From contig JBAVIP010000035.1 of the NCBI GenBank assembly GCA_049687015.1, positions 62,001 through 126,000 of the forward strand: a stretch of DNA of 64,000 bases, read 5' to 3'. Position 1 is the first letter of the stretch; the number at the start of each line of letters is the position of its first letter. Of the stretch, positions 32,693 to 42,574 are shown piece by piece. The position numbers and the translations under genes were made by a program. Below the pieces are notes generated by a model. The model did no database searches. It had not been told where the DNA came from and was given only the letters and a program-made list of their open reading frames with translations. This stretch comes from Methylotenera_A sp049687015. GTDB taxonomy: Bacteria; Pseudomonadota; Gammaproteobacteria; Burkholderiales; Methylophilaceae.

Positions 32693-33973
32693 ATGCGGCG
32701 CAATTCTTTACAAGTGATGATAGGCCATGTGCCTGTGGGCGGTGGTTTACAAGGCGCTGCAATGGCACCGGTCGTAGTGCAAAGCATGACCAATACGGAT
32801 ACCGCGGACGCCAAAGCGACTATTCAGCAGGTGTATGAATTGTGGCAAGCGGGTAGCGAAGTGGTGCGTATTACCGTCAATTCTCCCGAAGCGGCTGCCC
32901 AGGTAGCTAATATCCGCGCCGGTTTGGATGCACTGGGCTGTAACGTGCCGCTGGTGGGCGATTTTCATTACAACGGCCACAAGCTGTTAAGTGCTTATCC
33001 AGATTGTGCCAAGGCCTTGGCTAAATACCGCATTAATCCGGGCAATGTAGGCAAGGGTAGTAAGCGCGATGAGCAGTTTGCCAGCATGATAGAAGCGGCA
33101 ATTCAATACAAAAAATCGGTGCGCATTGGTGTCAATTGGGGCAGTTTGGATCAAGCCAAAATGGCGCAGATGATGGATGACAACGGCAAATCTGCCAATC
33201 CCATGCCATCCGATGAATTGATGCGCGAGGCGCTTATTCAATCGGCGCTCGAAAGTGCGCAACAGGCTGTGGATATTGGTCTGCAGCCTAATCAGATTAT
33301 CATCTCCTGCAAAGTAAGCAACGTGCAGGATCTGGTCAAAGTGTATCGCGAGCTGGCCAAACGTTGCGATTATCCTCTGCATTTGGGTTTAACCGAAGCG
33401 GGCATGGGCAGCAAGGGTATCGTGGCTTCGACGGCAGCCCTGTCATTGCTGTTGCAGGAAGGCATTGGCGATACCATTCGCGTGAGCCTCACGCCGGAGC
33501 CAAATGAATCGCGCACCAAGGAAGTCGTCGTGGCGCAGGAAATTCTGCAAACCATGGGCATTCGGTCATTCACGCCATTGGTAACTGCTTGCCCAGGTTG
33601 CGGACGTACGACTTCGACTTATTTTCAAGAACTGGCCATGCAGATTCAAAGCTATTTACGCAATCAAATGCCAGTTTGGCGTAAAAGCTACCCGGGCGTA
33701 GAGAATATGAGTGTGGCGGTGATGGGCTGTGTGGTGAATGGCCCGGGCGAATCCAAATTGGCTAATATTGGCATCAGTTTACCCGGCACGGGTGAAGTGC
33801 CAGTCGCGCCGGTGTTTGTGGATGGCGAAAAAACCGTGACGCTGAAAGGCGACAACATCGCACAAGAGTTTCAGGCGATTGTTGAAGATTATGTGCAAAA
33901 AAACTATGCGGAAGGCGGCAAACTCCGTCTTAATTTAACCCAAAAAACCATCCCAATTTCAGCCGTTAATTAA
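32693..33973 (+). CDS. ispG: 4-hydroxy-3-methylbut-2-enyl diphosphate synthase
   Basis: 426 aa [4Fe-4S] enzyme of the MEP isoprenoid pathway. The TIM-barrel start APVVVQSMTNTDTADAKATI and cluster ligands in ACPGCGRTTS and GCVVNGPGES are diagnostic. It starts nine bases after rodZ, and hisS follows after seven bases. Confidence 0.96.
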   Translation: MRRNSLQVMIGHVPVGGGLQGAAMAPVVVQSMTNTDTADAKATIQQVYELWQAGSEVVRITVNSPEAAAQVANIRAGLDALGCNVPLVGDFHYNGHKLLSAYPDCAKALAKYRINPGNVGKGSKRDEQFASMIEAAIQYKKSVRIGVNWGSLDQAKMAQMMDDNGKSANPMPSDELMREALIQSALESAQQAVDIGLQPNQIIISCKVSNVQDLVKVYRELAKRCDYPLHLGLTEAGMGSKGIVASTAALSLLLQEGIGDTIRVSLTPEPNESRTKEVVVAQEILQTMGIRSFTPLVTACPGCGRTTSTYFQELAMQIQSYLRNQMPVWRKSYPGVENMSVAVMGCVVNGPGESKLANIGISLPGTGEVPVAPVFVDGEKTVTLKGDNIAQEFQAIVEDYVQKNYAEGGKLRLNLTQKTIPISAVN

Positions 33974-33980
33974 AATAAAA

Positions 33981-35240
33981 ATGAATCAAAAGTTCCAATC
34001 CATTAAAGGCTTTTACGACATTCTGCCGGAAGCCGCACCGTTGTGGTTTAAGCTGGAAGACACAGCCAGACGAGTTTTGACGCAATATGGGTACAACAAT
34101 ATCCGCATGCCGCTGGTGGAAACCACGGATTTATTCGTGCGCAGTGTGGGTGAGCATACCGATATTGTCGAAAAGGAAATGTACTCGTGGGAAGACGCGC
34201 TGAATGGCGACAAACTCACGCTGCGCCCGGAAGGCACGGCGGGCTGCGTGCGAGCCGTTATTGAGCATAATCTAACCTATAACGGGCCGCAGCGTTTGTG
34301 GTATTGCGGTGCGATGTTTCGGCACGAGAACGTGCAAAAAGGCCGTCAACGCCAGTTTCACCAGATTGGTGTTGAAGCTTTTGGGTATGAGTCGCCCGAT
34401 GTGGATGCCGAGCAGATTGTGTTATTGGCGAGACTTTGGCGCGAATTGGGCATTCAGGATGTCGAGTTGCAAATCAATAGCATTGGCGATGCGCATGAGC
34501 GTACAGCGTACCGCAACACGCTTATAACTTACTTTGAGCATCATGCTGAATTGCTGGACGAAGACGCCAAACGCCGCTTGCATACCAATCCGCTGCGTAT
34601 TCTGGATAGCAAAAATCCACGCATGCAAGCCATGTGCGAGACGGCGCCAAAGCTAATGGATTGCCTGACTGAATCGAGCCGAACGCATTTTGAAAAATTG
34701 TGTCAATTATTAAGCGATGCTGGCGTAGCTTACAGCATCAACAACAGATTGGTACGCGGCTTGGATTACTATAATCGTACCGTGTTTGAGTGGGTAACGA
34801 CCAAGCTGGGCGCGCAAGGTACGATAGCAGCCGGTGGGCGTTACGACACGTTAGTAGAACGTTTGGGCGGCAACGCTACACCTGCATGCGGCTTTGGTAT
34901 TGGCTTGGAGCGCGTATTCTTGTTGATGCAGGAAGATGGAGTGACTGCAAGCAACGCACTTGATGTATATCTTGTGAATGCGGGTGAATTAGCGGAAAAA
35001 CAAGCTTTTTCTGCCGCAGAAACCTTGCGCAGTGCGGGTTTGAGCGTGGTGCTGCATGCAGGTGGCGGCAGTTTTAAATCGCAAATGAAAAAAGCAGATA
35101 GAAGTGGCGCGCGCTATGCGGCAATTTTGGGTGATGATGAAGCAGCAGCGAATGAAATATCGCTGAAACCTTTATTACAGGCGGGTGAGCAAGTTAGATG
35201 TAAATTAAATGAAGTTGCGAAACACATGGGAGCTTTATGA
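33981..35240 (+). CDS. hisS: Histidyl-tRNA synthetase
   Basis: 419 aa class II synthetase. FQSIKGFYDILPEAAPLWF at the start, motif 2 in YCGAMFRHENVQKGRQRQFH, the HisA motif RGLDYYNRTVFEW, and the C-terminal anticodon-binding domain. The stop overlaps the next start (ATGATGA). Confidence 0.97.
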   Translation: MNQKFQSIKGFYDILPEAAPLWFKLEDTARRVLTQYGYNNIRMPLVETTDLFVRSVGEHTDIVEKEMYSWEDALNGDKLTLRPEGTAGCVRAVIEHNLTYNGPQRLWYCGAMFRHENVQKGRQRQFHQIGVEAFGYESPDVDAEQIVLLARLWRELGIQDVELQINSIGDAHERTAYRNTLITYFEHHAELLDEDAKRRLHTNPLRILDSKNPRMQAMCETAPKLMDCLTESSRTHFEKLCQLLSDAGVAYSINNRLVRGLDYYNRTVFEWVTTKLGAQGTIAAGGRYDTLVERLGGNATPACGFGIGLERVFLLMQEDGVTASNALDVYLVNAGELAEKQAFSAAETLRSAGLSVVLHAGGGSFKSQMKKADRSGARYAAILGDDEAAANEISLKPLLQAGEQVRCKLNEVAKHMGAL

Positions 35241-35992
35241 TGACTGAACAAAAAGATTTTCCCAAAGCGATGATGGTTTTAGGTTTGCTGCTGGCTATCG
35301 GCATGGCCAGTGCCGCGTTTATTCTGGGTGTGCAGGCCAAGCGGGCGGTATCTGGTCAGCAATCCATCACGGTAAAAGGTTTGGCTGAAAAGCCCATTAA
35401 AGCAGACAGTGCCGAGTGGGTGATTAGCGTAGGGGTAACGCACGCCACGCAAGCGGGCGCATTAGAAAATCTCGCTGTGGAACGCAAAGTGGTAGAAGCG
35501 TTTTTGGATGAACAGGGCTTGGGTCAGGAAACGCGAGCGATAGAAGTTGAATCATTGCTGCCACATTTCGAAGAGGTGTTTATTAAAGACACACCGCGCC
35601 AGGTGCAAAAGGGTTTTGATGCTTTTCAAAATGTGCGTGTGAGCAGTAAAGATTTGGAAAAAATAACCAATGCAAACAAAGCCTTGCTAAAATTACGTGC
35701 AGAAAATCACCCAGTAACTGCACAGCCACCTAATTATCTGGTGAGTAATTTAGAAACCATTAAAATGTCGCTGATTGCCGATGCGACTAAAAATGCCCGT
35801 TCGCGCGCAACAGAGTTTGTGAAGCAGGATGGCGTAAAAGTAGGTGTGATGAAATCGGCTTCGCAGGGCGCATTTTACATACTGCCTGTGGGCGGCGATG
35901 CAGGCGATGACAGCTACGGCGGGGTTTACGATAAATCCACCATCGATAAAATTGCACGAGTGGTTGTCACAATCGTCTATAACATCGAATAA
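35237..35992 (+). CDS. SIMPL-domain (DUF541) protein
   Basis: 251 aa. One N-terminal membrane segment (about 10-32) is followed by a DUF541/SIMPL domain (SITVKGLAEKPIKADSAEWV, ATKNARSRATEFVKQDGVKV). It is anchored in the inner membrane facing the periplasm; the molecular function of the family is not settled. Start at ATG 35237 or 35240, both overlapping the hisS stop. Confidence 0.82.
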   Translation: MMTEQKDFPKAMMVLGLLLAIGMASAAFILGVQAKRAVSGQQSITVKGLAEKPIKADSAEWVISVGVTHATQAGALENLAVERKVVEAFLDEQGLGQETRAIEVESLLPHFEEVFIKDTPRQVQKGFDAFQNVRVSSKDLEKITNANKALLKLRAENHPVTAQPPNYLVSNLETIKMSLIADATKNARSRATEFVKQDGVKVGVMKSASQGAFYILPVGGDAGDDSYGGVYDKSTIDKIARVVVTIVYNIE

Positions 35993-36013
35993 TATGCAAA
36001 ACTTATTTTTCGG

Positions 36014-36088
36014 GCGCATTGCTTTGTTGCGCGGTACTCGCAATCCTCATGTATAACCACATACATTCCGGTTGCTGCGTTCCGTGCG
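36014..36088. repeat. Hairpin-rich intergenic element
   Basis: CGCAATCCTCATGTAT and ATACATTCCGGTTGCTGCG form an imperfect hairpin around AACCAC. A smaller GCGCA/TGCGC stem lies just before it. The composition resembles common intergenic palindromes found near gene junctions; no RNA gene is recognised. Confidence 0.45.
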
Positions 36089-36131
36089 CCGCACACTGCA
36101 TCCCGAAACTTTAAGTCTTGTAAGCAAAAAT

Positions 36132-36968
36132 ATGAATGAAATATTAAATATTCAAAATCTCAGCATTACACCCAAAAATGCGCCAAATCGTCTCTTGGTC
36201 AAAGATGTTTCGCTGAATTTATCGGCGGGAAAAACCACCTGTATTGTCGGTGAATCAGGCAGCGGAAAAAGTTTAACTGCCTTGAGCATCATGGGTTTGT
36301 TATCGTCGCAATTGCAAGCACAAGGCAGTATACAGTTTCAAGGGCAAGAGCTTACCAAGCTCGATAATAAAGCCTTGCAAAGCATACGTGGTGCAAAAAT
36401 CGGCATGATTTTTCAGGAGCCTATGACTTCTTTGAATCCGGTTCTGACTGTCGGTTATCAAATTGGTGAGACGCTTGCAGCACATTTGGGCTTGAAGGGC
36501 TCAGGTCTTAAGCTGCGGATAGAGAGCTTGCTGCAACAGGTCGGCATCCCAATCGAACGCGCCGATAGTTACCCTGATGAGCTTTCTGGCGGGCAGCGCC
36601 AGCGTGTCATGATCGCCATGAGCATTGCCTGTGAACCTGCACTGCTGATCGCCGATGAACCAACAACTGCCCTGGATGTGACGGTGCAGGCACAGATTCT
36701 GCAATTGCTGGACGAGCTTAAAACGCGCATGAATATGGCCATGTTGTTCATTACGCATGATTTTGGCGTAGTAGCGGATATTGCCGATGATGTCATTGTG
36801 ATGTTCAGGGGCGAAATTGTCGAAACCGGAACTAAATATGAAGTATTGAATAAGCCAAAACATCCGTACACCAAGGCGCTGTTGGCTTGCGTGCCAGATG
36901 CTGAAGGCAAAAAGCAACTGAAACCGATTGATTACGCCTGGCTAAATGATAAGAAAGATGCGGCATGA
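36132..36968 (+). CDS. Peptide ABC transporter ATP-binding protein, OppD/DppD type
   Basis: 278 aa from the ATG at 36132; an upstream start at 36072 would lie within the hairpin element. Walker A is GESGSGKSL, signature LSGGQRQRVMIAMS and Walker B LLIADEPTTALD. The C-terminal CVPDAEGKKQLKPI motif is typical of the oligopeptide group. It corresponds to the first half of E. coli YejF. No permease or binding protein gene is nearby. Confidence 0.87.
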   Translation: MNEILNIQNLSITPKNAPNRLLVKDVSLNLSAGKTTCIVGESGSGKSLTALSIMGLLSSQLQAQGSIQFQGQELTKLDNKALQSIRGAKIGMIFQEPMTSLNPVLTVGYQIGETLAAHLGLKGSGLKLRIESLLQQVGIPIERADSYPDELSGGQRQRVMIAMSIACEPALLIADEPTTALDVTVQAQILQLLDELKTRMNMAMLFITHDFGVVADIADDVIVMFRGEIVETGTKYEVLNKPKHPYTKALLACVPDAEGKKQLKPIDYAWLNDKKDAA

Positions 36969-37762
36969 GCGACATTATTTTGCAGGCCAATCATTTGGTA
37001 AAAACCTACATGCAGCGCAGCGGGCGTTTCGGCTTTGGTAGCACGCAAATCAAGGCTTTGGACGACGTGAGCATTGCATTAAAGGCCGGCTCAACGCTTG
37101 CGGTAGTGGGTGAATCTGGCAGCGGAAAATCCACGCTGGCGCGTTGTCTGTTACAATTACACCCCTTTGATAGCGGCGAAGTGCTGTTTCAGGGCCATGA
37201 CCTTGGCAAACTTAATGGTCAAGCCTTGCGTGATGTGCGTAAGCATCTGCAAATGGTGTTTCAGGATCCGTTTGCATCACTTAACCCACGTATGCGCGTG
37301 GGTGAAATTGTAGGCGAAGGTTTGTTGATTCACAGCTTGGGCAGCGCCGTAGAACAAAAACAAAAAGTGTATCAGATGCTGGAACGTGTTGGTTTGGAAG
37401 TGGCTGATGCGCAAAAGTATCCGCACCAGTTTTCGGGCGGGCAGCGGCAGCGCATTGGCATTGCGCGCGCATTGGTGCTAGAGCCCAAAGTGGTGGTATG
37501 TGATGAGCCGGTTTCTGCGTTAGATGTATCAGTACAAGCGCAAATATTGCTATTACTCAAAGCGTTGCAGCAAGAAATGAACTTGAGTTACATTTTTATT
37601 AGCCATGATTTACGCGTGGTGCGGCATATAGCCGATGAAATGGTAGTGATGAACCAAGGCAAGATTGTGGAGCAGGGCAAGGTTGTTGACATTTATAACG
37701 CGCCGCAACAGCCCTATACACAACAGTTGTTAAATGCAATCCCAGGCCGAAAAGCGGCTTAA
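36965..37762 (+). CDS. Peptide ABC transporter ATP-binding protein, OppF/DppF type
   Basis: 265 aa. Walker A is GESGSGKST, Q-loop MVFQDPFASLNPRM, signature FSGGQRQRIGIARAL and Walker B VVVCDEPVSALD. It corresponds to the second half of YejF and overlaps the previous gene by four bases. The two should form a heterodimeric ATPase for a peptide permease encoded elsewhere. Confidence 0.87.
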   Translation: MSDIILQANHLVKTYMQRSGRFGFGSTQIKALDDVSIALKAGSTLAVVGESGSGKSTLARCLLQLHPFDSGEVLFQGHDLGKLNGQALRDVRKHLQMVFQDPFASLNPRMRVGEIVGEGLLIHSLGSAVEQKQKVYQMLERVGLEVADAQKYPHQFSGGQRQRIGIARALVLEPKVVVCDEPVSALDVSVQAQILLLLKALQQEMNLSYIFISHDLRVVRHIADEMVVMNQGKIVEQGKVVDIYNAPQQPYTQQLLNAIPGRKAA

Positions 37763-37798
37763 AATTTAGAGATAGAAAACTTAGTTAGAAAGAAAAGT

Positions 37799-38425
37799 AT
37801 GGCATACGATTTAGAAGAGCAAGAGCAGTTAGACGAATTTAAAGCTTGGTGGAAAAAAAATGGCAGCATGGTTACCAATCTGGTATTGGCTGCGTTGGTG
37901 GCTTATGCTGCTTGGCAAGGCTATCATTGGTTTCAAAATAAAAAAGCAGTGGAGGCCTCTGCTTTGTATCAAACTTTAGTGGTAACCGATTTAGCCAAAA
38001 TTGCCGATATTAAAACGCAATCGGCAAAATTGATGTCAAGCTTTGACGGCACGCCTTACGCTGGCCGTGCCGCTGTGTTTGCGGCAAAAGCCAATTTTGC
38101 GGCTAATGACAGCAAAAGTGCTAAATCGCAGCTGGAATGGGCAATAAAAAATGCAAAAGAAAGCGCTGTGCAAGCCATTGCTGGCTTGCAACTGGCGGGT
38201 ATTTTGTTTGAGGAAAAAAATTATGATGAGGCGCAAAAAGTGCTCGCAGCTATTACTGACAAGGGTTACGAAGGACTAAAAGCAAACTTGCAGGGTGATA
38301 TATTGCTGGCGCAGGGTAAAAATGCAGAGGCAAAAAAAGCCTATCAAACTGCATTAGAAAACCTGGATAGCCAAGGCAAAATGCATCGGTACGTACAACA
38401 AAAACTTGAGTCGCTTGGTGTTTAA
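37799..38425 (+). CDS. yfgM: YfgM-family tetratricopeptide membrane protein
   Basis: 208 aa. MAYDLEEQEQLDEFKAWWKK, then a membrane segment (about 24-42), then TPR-like helices in the periplasm. In E. coli YfgM sits beside BamB, associates with the Sec translocon and PpiD, and has a role in envelope stress. Same position here, before bamB. Confidence 0.9.
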   Translation: MAYDLEEQEQLDEFKAWWKKNGSMVTNLVLAALVAYAAWQGYHWFQNKKAVEASALYQTLVVTDLAKIADIKTQSAKLMSSFDGTPYAGRAAVFAAKANFAANDSKSAKSQLEWAIKNAKESAVQAIAGLQLAGILFEEKNYDEAQKVLAAITDKGYEGLKANLQGDILLAQGKNAEAKKAYQTALENLDSQGKMHRYVQQKLESLGV

Positions 38426-38470
38426 TCGGCGTTTGATTTTAGCTTGGATATATTTTAATTACAGGTAGTT

Positions 38471-39853
38471 ATGACTTTTTTAAAACAATTTCGATTTTCC
38501 CTAATCCTTGGCCTTGCACTGCTTGCAGGCTGCAGCACACTTACTGAATTAAGGGCTGATCTTGCCGACAAGGTATTTGGTCGCGAACCACCTAATCCAC
38601 CGGCTGTGCTTGAAGAGATCAAGCCGACCTATACCGCAAAAATTGACTGGTCTGGCAACACAGGGAAAACCGAAAGATACGATTACACGCCTGCGCTAGA
38701 TTCCAGTGCAGTGTACGCTTCTAATGCAGCGGGCGAGATCATCAAGCTGGATGTTAACAAAGGCCGCCAATTATGGCGCGTGAACGTTGGCGAACCTATC
38801 AGTGGCGGCGTTGGCATTGGCGCTGGCATTATATTGGTGGGCACCAATAAAGGTAACGTCCATGCGTATGACACTGCAGGCAAGCCGCTATGGAAAGCCA
38901 AAGTTTCCAGCGAGATTTTGAGCGTGCCGCGCTATTTTGATGGCATGGCGATTGTACGCACCGGCGATAATCATATTTTTGGTCTTGATGCGACCGATGG
39001 CAGCCGTAAATGGGTGTATGAGCGCATTAGCCCAGCACTGATTCTAAGAAGCAGCGTCGGCATTGTGGTAGACGGCGGCGCAGTATACGCAGGTTTTGCG
39101 GGTGGTAAGTTAGTGGCGATTCGCGCAGATAATGGCAAATTATTGTGGGAGGCCACCGTTGCACAACCCAAAGGCGTGACAGAAATTGAGCGTATTGCCG
39201 ACATTACCAGCTTGCCAGTGGTTGATGGGCCTTTGATTTATGCAGTGGCTTATCAAGGTAAAATCGCCGCTGTAGATCGTGTGAGTGGCAAAGTTTTATG
39301 GAATCGTGACATTTCCAGCTACAGTGGTTTAAATGCCGAAGATGCCAAGATATTTGTTTCACACATACTTGGCGCAGTATATTCATTAGATTACGAAACC
39401 GGCAAAACGTTTTGGCGCCAAGGCGCGCTGGCAAATCGCCGCCTTACCGCGCCACTGCCTATGGGTAGCGTCATCGCCGTAGGCGATTTAGAAGGGTATA
39501 TTCACTTTTTAACGCGTGATGAAGGTAAATTTGCTGCACGTATTAAATTGGATAGTAACGCCGTCATGTCTCTCATTCCTGGATCTACTACAACGCAACT
39601 CATCGCCGAAACGCGCGATGGCGGCTTATATGCCGTTAGTGTGGCAGAACTAAATGTCAAGTCAACTTCGCCAGTAGCACGGCCTGAGCCAGCAAAACGC
39701 CTTGAGCCAGCACCAGAATCTACCACGTCTGAGCCCAGTGCAGGTGGCAATGAGCGCAGCATTCTGTTCAAAAATGATTCAATTTTGCTACCAGACCAGC
39801 AGCCAGATAACAATACTACGCCTGGCATTGCCCTACCCAGCACAGAGCCTTAA
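38471..39853 (+). CDS. bamB: Outer membrane assembly lipoprotein BamB
   Basis: 460 aa. Signal with lipobox LLAGC at 17-21, then an eight-bladed PQQ-type beta-propeller: TLWKAKVSSEI-like blades with GKLLWEATV, GKVLWNRDIS and GKTFWRQGAL. The tail from about 400 is a Ser/Pro/Thr/Glu-rich extension (PEPAKRLEPAPESTTSEPS) beyond the E. coli length of 392. It is part of the BAM complex. Confidence 0.92.
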   Translation: MTFLKQFRFSLILGLALLAGCSTLTELRADLADKVFGREPPNPPAVLEEIKPTYTAKIDWSGNTGKTERYDYTPALDSSAVYASNAAGEIIKLDVNKGRQLWRVNVGEPISGGVGIGAGIILVGTNKGNVHAYDTAGKPLWKAKVSSEILSVPRYFDGMAIVRTGDNHIFGLDATDGSRKWVYERISPALILRSSVGIVVDGGAVYAGFAGGKLVAIRADNGKLLWEATVAQPKGVTEIERIADITSLPVVDGPLIYAVAYQGKIAAVDRVSGKVLWNRDISSYSGLNAEDAKIFVSHILGAVYSLDYETGKTFWRQGALANRRLTAPLPMGSVIAVGDLEGYIHFLTRDEGKFAARIKLDSNAVMSLIPGSTTTQLIAETRDGGLYAVSVAELNVKSTSPVARPEPAKRLEPAPESTTSEPSAGGNERSILFKNDSILLPDQQPDNNTTPGIALPSTEP

Positions 39854-39863
39854 TCACTTCATC

Positions 39864-41312
39864 ATGCTGCCTACCATCGTACTCGTTGGCCGTCCCAACG
39901 TTGGAAAATCCACCCTTTTTAATCGATTAACCAAAAGCCGTGATGCACTGGTTGCGGATTTGCCTGGGTTAACGCGCGACAGGCACTACGGACGCGGCAT
40001 TGGCGCGAGCAAGCCATATTTGGTGATTGATACGGGTGGCTTTGAGCCGACTGCGGAAAGCGGTATTTTAAAAGAAATGGCGCGCCAAACTTTGCTGGCG
40101 ATTGATGAAGCTGATGTGGTCATTTTTATAGTAGATGGCCGCGCTGGCATTACTCCGCAAGAATATATCATCGCTGATAAATTGCGCCGTGCGCAGCGCC
40201 CGGTGTTATTGGCTGTTAATAAAACTGAGGGCATGCAAAAAGCGGTTGTGTCGGCAGATTTCCATGAGCTAGGTCTTGGCGAGCCGCTATCCATCTCATC
40301 CGCGCATGGCGAAGGCGTTAAAGATTTAATCGAACTCGCCTTGGAAAATTTCCCTGAGCCGCAAGAAGATGAAGAAGTTAAAAACAATAATAGAGTGCCA
40401 AGAATCGCCATTGTCGGCCGCCCTAATGTAGGTAAATCAACGCTGGTGAATGCCTTGCTGGGCGAAGAGCGCGTGATCGCATTTGACGAGCCCGGCACTA
40501 CGCGCGATTCGATTGAAATCGACCTGGAAAAAAATGGCAAGCATTACGTGATCATCGATACGGCTGGTGTACGTAAGCGCGGACGCGTATTCGAATCGAT
40601 TGAAAAATTCTCTGTGGTCAAAACTATGCAAGCGATTGAAGATGCCAATGTGGCGATTTTGGTGGTGGATGCACAAGAAGGCATTACCGAGCAAGATGCT
40701 CACGTAGCCGCTTATATACTGGATGCTGGCCGTGCCTTGGTAGTAGCAATTAATAAGTGGGATGGTTTGAAAGAGGATGAGCGCGACTGGATTAAAAAAG
40801 AAATTGATCGTAAGCTTCAATTTCTGGACTTTGCCAAATTTCATTATATTTCAGCCTTGCGCAAGAAGGGTTTGCCTGAATTATTTACTTCGGTAGATGG
40901 CGCATTCAAGGCAGCATTTGCCAAGCTTGCGACGCCGCAGCTTACGCGGGTATTGATTGACGCAGTAGCACAGCATCAGCCGCCAGTGAGTCGTGGCACA
41001 CGACCTAAGTTAAGATATGCGCATCAGGGCGGCATGAACCCGCCGATTGTGGTGGTGCATGGCAACCACGTGGATGGCGTAAAAGATAGTTACAAGCGCT
41101 TTTTGGAAGGCGTGTTCCGCAAAACTTTTCAGCTTACCGGCACGCCACTACGCGTGCAGTTTAAGCAGGGCGACAATCCATTTGCTGATCCTGAAAAACG
41201 TAAAGCGGGCGAGGGTATTGTGAGTATGCGCCGCCGTAAGACGGCACAACGCGCTGAATTGAAAGCTAAAAAAGAGGTTGATGATAAGGGCAGGCGTGCC
41301 AAAAAGCATTAG
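39864..41312 (+). CDS. der: Ribosome-associated GTPase Der (EngA)
   Basis: 482 aa from the ATG at 39864. An open frame from 39702 would overlap bamB and add 54 unrelated residues. Two tandem GTPase domains: GRPNVGKST in each, DLPGLTRDRH and DEPGTTRDS as switch regions, NKTEG and NKWDG as guanine motifs. The C-terminal KH-like domain includes VSRGTRPKLRYAHQGG. It is needed for 50S assembly. Confidence 0.96.
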   Translation: MLPTIVLVGRPNVGKSTLFNRLTKSRDALVADLPGLTRDRHYGRGIGASKPYLVIDTGGFEPTAESGILKEMARQTLLAIDEADVVIFIVDGRAGITPQEYIIADKLRRAQRPVLLAVNKTEGMQKAVVSADFHELGLGEPLSISSAHGEGVKDLIELALENFPEPQEDEEVKNNNRVPRIAIVGRPNVGKSTLVNALLGEERVIAFDEPGTTRDSIEIDLEKNGKHYVIIDTAGVRKRGRVFESIEKFSVVKTMQAIEDANVAILVVDAQEGITEQDAHVAAYILDAGRALVVAINKWDGLKEDERDWIKKEIDRKLQFLDFAKFHYISALRKKGLPELFTSVDGAFKAAFAKLATPQLTRVLIDAVAQHQPPVSRGTRPKLRYAHQGGMNPPIVVVHGNHVDGVKDSYKRFLEGVFRKTFQLTGTPLRVQFKQGDNPFADPEKRKAGEGIVSMRRRKTAQRAELKAKKEVDDKGRRAKKH

Positions 41313-41334
41313 TCTCTAAGCCTGTTAAGAACAA

Positions 41335-41667
41335 TTAAAACGAGCGATAATTTTCGTATTGCTTATTTTCTTTAGGCAGTTCATAAGGATCTGCAACGTA
41401 AGCTGGCCCTTTCATGATCATGACCAGAATGCATCCAATGGCTGTCGCACCTACAAAAAACCAATAGCTAAAGAGAATGCCCAGGCACTGGTAAATGATT
41501 TTCTGCTGTGCCGGATTCAGCGTGTCGTTGTTAAAATAAATACTGAGCATGATAGCAACCAGCGGCGCTGTGCCAAGAACGAATATTATCGGTATTTTTT
41601 TGAACAAAACCCACTCAAACCCTGACGGTGATCTGGTATACCCTGGTAGTTTGTTAAGCAGGCTCAT
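41335..41667 (-). CDS. Hypothetical two-helix membrane protein
   Basis: 110 aa. Membrane segments at about 26-44 (IIFVLGTAPLVAIMLSIYF) and 60-84 (CLGILFSYWFFVGATAIGCI). No family recognised. It lies directly downstream of bamD on the same strand and convergent to der. Confidence 0.7.
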   Translation of the reverse strand: MSLLNKLPGYTRSPSGFEWVLFKKIPIIFVLGTAPLVAIMLSIYFNNDTLNPAQQKIIYQCLGILFSYWFFVGATAIGCILVMIMKGPAYVADPYELPKENKQYENYRSF

Positions 41668-41679
41668 AAAGTCAGGTCT

Positions 41680-42519
41680 TTAATAGAGGCTTTCCCAGAA
41701 TTTCCACCACACGCGTTCGTCTTCACTTACTTTGCCAGTCACCATCGGGTTTTGTGGGTAATTGGTTTTAAGTACGCGCAAGGCGTCCTCTTTTAAATCC
41801 TGCAAATCCATGTAGTCATAGGCGCTAATGCTAACTACCAGCGCTTCTTCAACGGAAACAGAGTTTGGGTAGTATTCCAGCACATATTTGGCGCGGTTAA
41901 GCGCCGCTAAATAGGCTTGGCGCTTCATGTAGTAGCGCGCAACATGCATTTCGTGCTGCGACAGCGTGTTCACCAGATACACCATGCGCTGAGTGGCATC
42001 TTTATAATAGCGGCTTTTCGGGTAACGCTCCGTTAGCTCTTTAAATGCGGCGAATGAGAGTTTAAGCGCCTTCGGATCGCGATCGCTGATTTCCTGTGCG
42101 GTATATTTTTCGATAAAGCCGCGCTCGTTAAAGCTGGCAAGGCCCTTTAAGTAATATGCGTAATCTACATTCGGGTGATTGGGATGCAATTTAATGAAAC
42201 GATCTGCCGCCGCTACACAAGAGACAGGGTCGCTCTTTTTGTAGTACGCATACGCAATCTCAAGTTGCGCTTGCGTCGCATATTTGCCATGCGGGAAACG
42301 TGACTCTAGTTTTTGAAAATAACCGATGGCTTTGTCATAGTCTTTATCGATCATTTTGGCTTCGCCCTCTTGGTAGATGCGGTCAGCTTGCCAGCCTTTG
42401 GTATCGTCTAGTTCTGTAGGGTCGCCAAAAATGGCGCAGGCGCTCAGAAATAAAGCAGCAAATAAACCTAAAAACCCAAGGGATAAAAGCGGTAAAATAC
42501 GTTTCACGATATATTTCAA
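41680..42519 (-). CDS. bamD: Outer membrane assembly lipoprotein BamD
   Basis: 279 aa from a TTG at 42519. A frame open to 42825 would run through rluD and is not credible. From TTG the chain reads LKYIVKRILPLLSLGFLG, ending its lipobox at LSAC; AGG lies eight bases upstream. A GTG four codons later is an alternative without Shine-Dalgarno. TPR repeats follow (YDKAIGYFQKLESRFPHGKY, PVSCVAAADRFIKLHPNHPN). It is the essential BAM lipoprotein. Divergent from rluD with a 55-base gap. Confidence 0.9.
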   Translation of the reverse strand: MKYIVKRILPLLSLGFLGLFAALFLSACAIFGDPTELDDTKGWQADRIYQEGEAKMIDKDYDKAIGYFQKLESRFPHGKYATQAQLEIAYAYYKKSDPVSCVAAADRFIKLHPNHPNVDYAYYLKGLASFNERGFIEKYTAQEISDRDPKALKLSFAAFKELTERYPKSRYYKDATQRMVYLVNTLSQHEMHVARYYMKRQAYLAALNRAKYVLEYYPNSVSVEEALVVSISAYDYMDLQDLKEDALRVLKTNYPQNPMVTGKVSEDERVWWKFWESLY

Positions 42520-42574
42520 AATAAAAACCTGCAAATAAATATGTTTTATTATAACTGATGCCATAGAAAAACCG

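Noticed and set aside
36000..36131. Possible small structured RNA such as 4.5S RNA
   Set aside because: It has hairpins, but the conserved SRP RNA loop sequence is absent; treated as a repeat element only.
39702..39863. Upstream start for der
   Set aside because: Overlaps bamB in another frame; the conserved GTPase begins at the ATG at 39864.
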